Source: Bacteroidetes bacterium UBA7662 (GTDB taxonomy: Bacteria; Bacteroidota; Bacteroidia; UBA7662). Taken from it: 64,000 nt of DNA. Of the stretch, positions 59,577 through 64,000 are shown one piece after another (the stretch's first letter is position 1; each line of letters begins with the position of its first letter). The position numbers were made by a program, and so were the translations under genes. The stretch covers positions 220,525 to 284,524 of the forward strand of contig DLHS01000015.1 in assembly GCA_002483345.1 (NCBI GenBank), given 5' to 3'. Under the pieces are notes generated by a model, which worked only from the letters and a program-made list of their open reading frames with translations, did not search any database and was not told where the DNA came from.

Positions 59577-61457
59577 ATGAAAAAACGACTATTAAGTATT
59601 GTTTGTGCTATTGCGGCCATTGGTTCTTCTATGTCTGTTGTGGCACAGAGTGTAACGGTCGGAACCGGGCAATTTACATCTGCTTACACCAATAACAACG
59701 ACTTTGGCCCGATGAGAACACAACTGGCCGGAGCAGCATCCGGAAGATGGGCTTTTATTTATCCGCGTACCACCGTTTCAGGGATTCCGGCGGGTGCAGA
59801 AATCCGCAGTCTTGAATTCAGAAGAGAAGGTACTGCCAGCATCACCAATACACCCAACATGAAAATCTATTTGCGCAATGCAACTGACTCCGTTTATCCT
59901 GCCGGAAATCTCAATTGGGTTAGCCAATCTGCTGCAGCAACCCTTGTTTACAATGGAAATCCGACAGCAGAGGGTGGAAACAGTGCAGGCTTTAAGCGTT
60001 TCACACTTTCAACGCCCTTCACCTATACCGGAGGACATCTTGAGGTATTGATTGAATATGTTCAGCCAGGGGGTCAAACTGCTGATATTGCCTGGAGATA
60101 TGACAACAGTACAGGGGTTCCTGCTTATGTCAACAACTCTACCAAGTATGTCATCAACAACACCGCAACATTCGCGTCAGACAGTACAAATCTGAGTAAT
60201 CTGCGAAAACCACAGGTGATCTTTAACTTCCCTGCCCAGAACAATGTTGGCATTGACCGGGTGTTTGGTTCTCAGTATCTGTTGGTAAATGATAGTGTTG
60301 TTCCTTCCTTCTTTGTAAAAAATACAGGTTTGGTAACGCAAACCTTTACGGTAGCCCTTCAGGGCCCCGGAGGTTATCTATCTACCAAAACCGTTACTTC
60401 TATTGCGTCTGACTCGATTCACCAGGTGGATTTTGACGCTTATGCACCGACCACTACCGGCAATTTCACTTATAAGGTCTTTACTAACCTTGCAAGCGAT
60501 ACCTACCATCAGGACGACACACTTACCTTACCGGTAATTGTAGCAGACCCTTTAGCCACTTCAGGTGTTTTTGACAATGGTCCGATTGTAACAAGTCCTA
60601 ATGGTGGTTTTAATGGCAATGCCCTTAGTCAGCTTTCTCCTCCCCTTACTACACTTGGTTTAAATGGCACAATCAGAACAGCTGAGAAATTCTGGCTTCC
60701 TGAAACGAGCAACTATACCATTGATTCTATTGGATTCTGGGCCTATCAAACCGGGTCTGGCTTCTCTTCTAACTTCACCGATGTTTTTATGATGATTTAC
60801 GATGGTGATCCATCAGAAAATGGTCAGCTGATTCATGGGGATAGTGCCGTGAACGCGTTGTCGAATACTTACTTCACCGGAATCATGAGAGCCAGTGCAA
60901 GTTCTGTCTTAGATTCAACCCGACCCATTATGCGTGTGCTGGGCGAATTTATGAATCCCGTACAATTGCAAGGCGGTCGTCCTTATTGGCTGGTATGGTC
61001 TTTTGTAGCTGGTGGAACCCCATTCTTCCCGCCTATTACTGCACCGGGTATTATCAGCTCTGGCGATGCCATTCAAAGAAGCAATACCACGTTTGAGTGG
61101 GCATTGGGTAATGGTGGTGGTGTTGGTTTCCCTGCAGGCGCTCCGTTTCAGATTTACTTCAAACTCGACCCTACTTCTGTGAATAAGCTGGATCCAATGG
61201 CAAGTAAAGTAGGCCAGCTTTATCCAAATCCGACGACTGAAAATTTCAGTGTATTCATGGAACTGAAACGTAATGAAAAAGTAAGCTTTACCATTACAGA
61301 TATCCAGGGGAAAACCCTTTTGAGTAAATCATTCGGCACCCTTCCTGAAGGCAATCATACCCTTGAAATGCCTGTTCAGGGCTTGTCTAACGGCATGTAC
61401 CTCGTGCAGATTCAATCAGGCAACCAATTGACTCACCGGAAATTACAGGTCAACTGA
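59577..61457 (+). CDS. Large secreted protein with type IX sorting domain
   Basis: 626 aa. Signal peptide to about residue 23 (SMSVVAQS). Body of two or three beta-sandwich regions: about 25-220 (RWAFIYPRTTVSGIPAGAEI), 225-330 (CARDB-like, FFVKNTGLVTQTFTVALQGP) and 340-535. No catalytic motif. The C-terminal Por-secretion domain starts at about 545 (GQLYPNPTTENFSVF) and ends THRKLQVN. Probably a surface or extracellular structural or adhesive protein. It lies on the opposite strand inside the polyamine module and ends at a perfect two-way terminator. Confidence 0.88.
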   Translation: MKKRLLSIVCAIAAIGSSMSVVAQSVTVGTGQFTSAYTNNNDFGPMRTQLAGAASGRWAFIYPRTTVSGIPAGAEIRSLEFRREGTASITNTPNMKIYLRNATDSVYPAGNLNWVSQSAAATLVYNGNPTAEGGNSAGFKRFTLSTPFTYTGGHLEVLIEYVQPGGQTADIAWRYDNSTGVPAYVNNSTKYVINNTATFASDSTNLSNLRKPQVIFNFPAQNNVGIDRVFGSQYLLVNDSVVPSFFVKNTGLVTQTFTVALQGPGGYLSTKTVTSIASDSIHQVDFDAYAPTTTGNFTYKVFTNLASDTYHQDDTLTLPVIVADPLATSGVFDNGPIVTSPNGGFNGNALSQLSPPLTTLGLNGTIRTAEKFWLPETSNYTIDSIGFWAYQTGSGFSSNFTDVFMMIYDGDPSENGQLIHGDSAVNALSNTYFTGIMRASASSVLDSTRPIMRVLGEFMNPVQLQGGRPYWLVWSFVAGGTPFFPPITAPGIISSGDAIQRSNTTFEWALGNGGGVGFPAGAPFQIYFKLDPTSVNKLDPMASKVGQLYPNPTTENFSVFMELKRNEKVSFTITDIQGKTLLSKSFGTLPEGNHTLEMPVQGLSNGMYLVQIQSGNQLTHRKLQVN

Positions 61458-61470
61458 TAAGGTAATACGC

Positions 61471-61520
61471 CGTTAAAAAGAAAGGCTTCATCTTTGCAGA
61501 TGAAGCCTTTCTTTTTAACG
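61471..61520. terminator. Perfect 23-bp bidirectional terminator hairpin
   Basis: Bases 61471-61493 and 61498-61520 are exact reverse complements over 23 bp with a TTGC loop. The stem contains AAAAAG on one side and CTTTTT on the other, so transcripts from either direction end in a GC-rich stem plus T run. It separates the convergent type IX gene and the carboxynorspermidine dehydrogenase gene. Confidence 0.93.
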
Positions 61521-61633
61521 CAGAGTGCCTTATATCTCGGGAGGCGATATACTTGTTACGGGAGCTTCACTGCGTAAATCATAAAAATCATCCAAATCTG
61601 TGTGCCATCACCGATTATGCAAGGAGCACCAGA

Positions 61634-62842
61634 CTAAAGCTGATAGTCGCTGAACGCCAACGGCTGATCAACAGCCTCATGCCAAGGTAAACCATGCTTT
61701 GGCAATGCCTTCATGAATGGATCCGGATCAAAGTCTTCTACATTGAAGACCCCTCTCCCGCTCCACTGACCGGTCAGGATCATCATAGCGCCAATCATGG
61801 CAGGAACACCGGTGGTATAAGAAACTGCCTGGGCCTTTATCTCCTTGTAAACTGCGGCATGATCACAGTTGTTCCAGACATAATAGGTCTTCTCCTTGCC
61901 GTTCTTCAGGCCTTTGATCTGGCAACCGATAGATGTCTGACCGCTATAGCCTTCACCCAGCGAAGATGGCTCCGGAAGCACTGCTTTCAGGAATTCGAGC
62001 GGTACAATTTCCTGCCCCTGAAATTTGATAGGTTTGATGCTGGTCATACCCACATTTTCCAATACACGCAGGTGGTTGATGTAATTCTGTGAAAAAGTCA
62101 TCCAGAAACGGGCGCGTTTCATGTGAGGAATGTTTTTTACCAGCGATTCCAATTCCTCGTGATACAGCAGATATGACTCTTTCGGGCCTATACCGGGGTA
62201 ATCAATGGGCTGATGAATACTTAGTGGCTCAATCTCAATCCAGTCTCCCTGCTGCCAGTATTTACCCTTCTGGGTGATTTCACGGATGTTGATTTCCGGA
62301 TTGAAATTGGTAGCAAAGGCTTTTCCATGATCGCCGGCATTGCAGTCGATGATATCGAGATAATGAATCTCATCAAAATGGTGTTTCAGCGCATGGGCGG
62401 TAAATATACCCGAAACACCCGGATCAAATCCGCAACCCAGCAAACCGAGTATACCGGCTTCTTTGAAACGATCCTGAAATGCCCATTGCCAGTGGTATTC
62501 GAATTTGGCCACGTCTTTCGGTTCATAATTGGCGGTATCGAGGTAATGGACTTTGGTCCGCAAACAAGCCTCCATGATGGTCAGATCCTGATAAGGCAGC
62601 GCGACATTGATAACCACTTCCGGCTGGAAAGAGCTAATGAGTGCCACCAGCTCTTCCACATTGTCGGCATCTACCTGCGCAGTCTGGATACGATTGCCTC
62701 CTACTTCGGCAGCGATTTTATCACATTTCGACTTGGTACGGCTGGCCAGCAGGATATCGGTGAATACTTCCGGCACCTGGGCGCATTTGTGGGTGACTAC
62801 GGCTCCAACGCCGCCTGCCCCTATGATAAGTACTTTTCCCAT
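61634..62842 (-). CDS. Carboxynorspermidine/carboxyspermidine dehydrogenase (saccharopine dehydrogenase family)
   Basis: 402 aa NADPH enzyme that condenses aspartate-semialdehyde with putrescine (or diaminopropane) to carboxyspermidine (or carboxynorspermidine). The Rossmann motif IIGAGGVG opens the protein, followed by LASRTKSKCDKI and GLLGCGFDPGVSGIFTAHA, as in CASDH/Lys1-like enzymes. Saccharopine dehydrogenase is the alternative, but nearby nspC and the agmatinase make the polyamine role much more likely. It starts 43 bp after the agmatinase stop and has its own -7 box. Confidence 0.9.
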   Translation of the reverse strand: MGKVLIIGAGGVGAVVTHKCAQVPEVFTDILLASRTKSKCDKIAAEVGGNRIQTAQVDADNVEELVALISSFQPEVVINVALPYQDLTIMEACLRTKVHYLDTANYEPKDVAKFEYHWQWAFQDRFKEAGILGLLGCGFDPGVSGIFTAHALKHHFDEIHYLDIIDCNAGDHGKAFATNFNPEINIREITQKGKYWQQGDWIEIEPLSIHQPIDYPGIGPKESYLLYHEELESLVKNIPHMKRARFWMTFSQNYINHLRVLENVGMTSIKPIKFQGQEIVPLEFLKAVLPEPSSLGEGYSGQTSIGCQIKGLKNGKEKTYYVWNNCDHAAVYKEIKAQAVSYTTGVPAMIGAMMILTGQWSGRGVFNVEDFDPDPFMKALPKHGLPWHEAVDQPLAFSDYQL

Positions 62843-62871
62843 GGAGATTTGTTTTTTTTCTTGATAATCGG

Positions 62872-62879
62872 CAAAAATA
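62872..62879 (-). promoter_or_regulatory. -7 box TATTTTTG upstream of carboxynorspermidine dehydrogenase
   Basis: Exact TAnnTTTG on the minus strand, 29 nt before ATG 62842. The decamer GGCAAAAATA (62870-62879) is shared with the nspC upstream region. Confidence 0.5.
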
Positions 62880-62885
62880 GCCGCT

Positions 62886-63959
62886 TCAACGTAAAGTTTT
62901 GGTGAATTTACTGTCGTGTGACTTATATGCGAGATTTGCCATGCGGTATAACACTCTGGCGCCTACATTCGCATCCCAATCATTCTTTTTACGGGGAGAT
63001 ACCTCGCATAAGTCAAAACCAATGATTTTCCGGCCGCTAGCTGCTACCTGTTCTATGAGATACATGGCCTGTTCAAATTCCAGGCCACCCGGAACCGGTG
63101 TACCGGTGCCCGGACAAAGTTTTGGATCAAGTCCGTCAATATCAAAACTGATGTAAACTTTGTCTGGCAATGCCTTGACAATATCTGCACAAACTTTTTT
63201 CCAGCTTTTCCCATCAAAAGCAGCTTCAGCCAGGTCACGGTCGTAAAAAACTGCTATGCGGCCATTACTCTGTGCTGCCAAGGCAGCTTCGGCTTCACAG
63301 TAATCTCGTATGCCTACCTGTACCAGCTTGCTTACCTGTGGTATTTTGAGGGCATTAAACATGATGGATGCATGGGAGAATGTGAAACCTTCGTAGGCAT
63401 CCCGCAAATCCATGTGGGCATCTATTTGTAAAATGCCGTATTCCGTATTTCTTTCTGCCAATGCATGCATTAAGCCAAGAGGAGAACTGTGATCTCCACC
63501 CAATACACCTACCAGCTTTCCTCTTTCCAGATGATGTGCGGTGGCCGCTTTCACCCAATCGAAGAGATAGCCACATTTTTCATTGATTTCATCCTGAATG
63601 ATGCCCATTTCAAGGACTTCTTCCGGGTCAGAACCGGCTTCAAGCCATTGTATGTACCTGCTGCTGAGTTTGCGAAGTTCTTTGGAGCGTTTCAGCCATT
63701 TGCTGTCAATAGCTTCCATGGCAATGCCAATGTTCCAGGCCTGCGGGATTTTAGGGTCGTAAAAATCGAGCTGTGGAGAGGCCTCCAGGATGGCTTTCGG
63801 ACCTTTGGCCGTTCCGTCACTGTAAGAAACAGTCACATCCCAGGGAACAGGAACTATCACAACACCAGCCGTTTCAGTGGTAAAAGGAAGCCCAAATAAC
63901 TGACCGTTGGCCTGACCTACGCCGTTGGGATCTATGACAGGTGATTTTTCTCTTGACAT
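62886..63959 (-). CDS. speB: Agmatinase-family ureohydrolase
   Basis: 357 aa. The binuclear manganese ligands are in order: H157 in GGDHSSP, D180, H182 and D184 in DAHMDLRD, D273 and D275 in SFDIDGLDP. It is longer than common agmatinases (about 305-320 aa) because of an insertion at about 85-135 (LKRSKELRKLSSRYIQWLEA and onward). It should release urea from agmatine to give putrescine, the substrate of the neighbouring carboxyspermidine pathway. Arginase or guanidino-acid hydrolase are other possibilities. ATG 63959. Confidence 0.88.
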   Translation of the reverse strand: MSREKSPVIDPNGVGQANGQLFGLPFTTETAGVVIVPVPWDVTVSYSDGTAKGPKAILEASPQLDFYDPKIPQAWNIGIAMEAIDSKWLKRSKELRKLSSRYIQWLEAGSDPEEVLEMGIIQDEINEKCGYLFDWVKAATAHHLERGKLVGVLGGDHSSPLGLMHALAERNTEYGILQIDAHMDLRDAYEGFTFSHASIMFNALKIPQVSKLVQVGIRDYCEAEAALAAQSNGRIAVFYDRDLAEAAFDGKSWKKVCADIVKALPDKVYISFDIDGLDPKLCPGTGTPVPGGLEFEQAMYLIEQVAASGRKIIGFDLCEVSPRKKNDWDANVGARVLYRMANLAYKSHDSKFTKTLR

Positions 63960-63967
63960 TGGCTGGG

Positions 63968-64000
63968 GGTTAACGGTAAAAGGGTTAAACGGTAAAAGGG
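63968..64000. repeat. Short tandem repeat at the window edge
   Basis: Two imperfect units of GGGTTAAACGGTAAAA (the first lacks one A) run to the end of the window, upstream of speB. The array may continue beyond it. Confidence 0.6.

Noticed and set aside
1..64000. tRNA, rRNA or riboswitch genes
   Set aside because: All intergenic gaps are below 300 bp, and none showed a cloverleaf, a CCA end or a known riboswitch core on reading. A covariance-model scan would be needed to exclude small RNAs.

Overview
The window reads as chromosomal DNA of a Bacteroidota bacterium. Evidence: three proteins with Por-secretion (type IX) C-terminal sorting domains, a TonB-dependent receptor paired with a DUF4249 lipoprotein, a PUR-alpha-like DUF3276 protein, a long NusB, a nusB-DUF1573-yajC-ybbR-coaE gene order, and many start codons preceded by the TAnnTTTG box of Bacteroidota promoters rather than by purine-rich ribosome sites. 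I cannot fix the order or genus. No rRNA, tRNA, CRISPR array, prophage or transposase was seen, and coding density is very high.

Layout. 1-3.1 kb (minus): a structured inverted repeat, an arsenite methyltransferase, and a translationally coupled redoxin / haem-c copper monooxygenase pair. 3.2-12.4 kb: M1 peptidase, a small membrane protein, SMC, a FtsX/LolE-type permease, a NamZ-type muramidase and fmt. 12.4-18.1 kb: class IV aminotransferase, fructose-1,6-bisphosphatase, and the exbB-exbD-tonB-folC-rnhA operon. 18.4-23.5 kb (plus): gyrA, a TPR protein and an RNA m5C methyltransferase. 23.5-27.9 kb (minus): amino-acid dehydrogenase, nusB, DUF1573, yajC, ybbR, coaE. 28-31.4 kb (plus): ABC exporter, DUF3276, a MazG/PRA-PH-like hydrolase, MsrA. 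31.4-37.8 kb (minus): a tightly packed eight-gene run including an NFACT/RqcH protein, dapD, a glycosyltransferase and a methyltransferase. 37.9-45.0 kb (plus): mnmA, secreted subtilase, TonB-dependent receptor, DUF4249 lipoprotein, trxB. 45.1-46.7 kb: HxlR regulator and a FAD oxidoreductase. 46.7-50.2 kb: a visibly AT-richer accessory stretch with a higBA toxin-antitoxin pair, a DUF4236 protein and an unrecognised gene bracketed by a 14-bp direct repeat. 50.2-53.5 kb (minus): bestrophin, OmpH/Skp-like protein, acyl-CoA carboxylase beta subunit. 53.6-58.2 kb (plus): a type IX substrate, paaN and paaE. 58.3-64 kb: a polyamine module (agmatinase, carboxynorspermidine dehydrogenase and decarboxylase) with a type IX substrate inside it.

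Most of the window is core metabolism and cell-envelope function. The points most worth following are: (1) a GTCTCGCCTCTCG-type structured repeat present three times between genes; (2) a ybbR gene whose only start before its membrane anchor would be ATA, overlapping the yajC stop as ATAA; (3) a complete set of PHM-like copper ligands fused to a haem-c motif and coupled to a redoxin through a TTGA overlap; (4) a single unknown gene bracketed by a duplicated bestrophin 3' end; and (5) a shared promoter decamer in front of both carboxynorspermidine genes.
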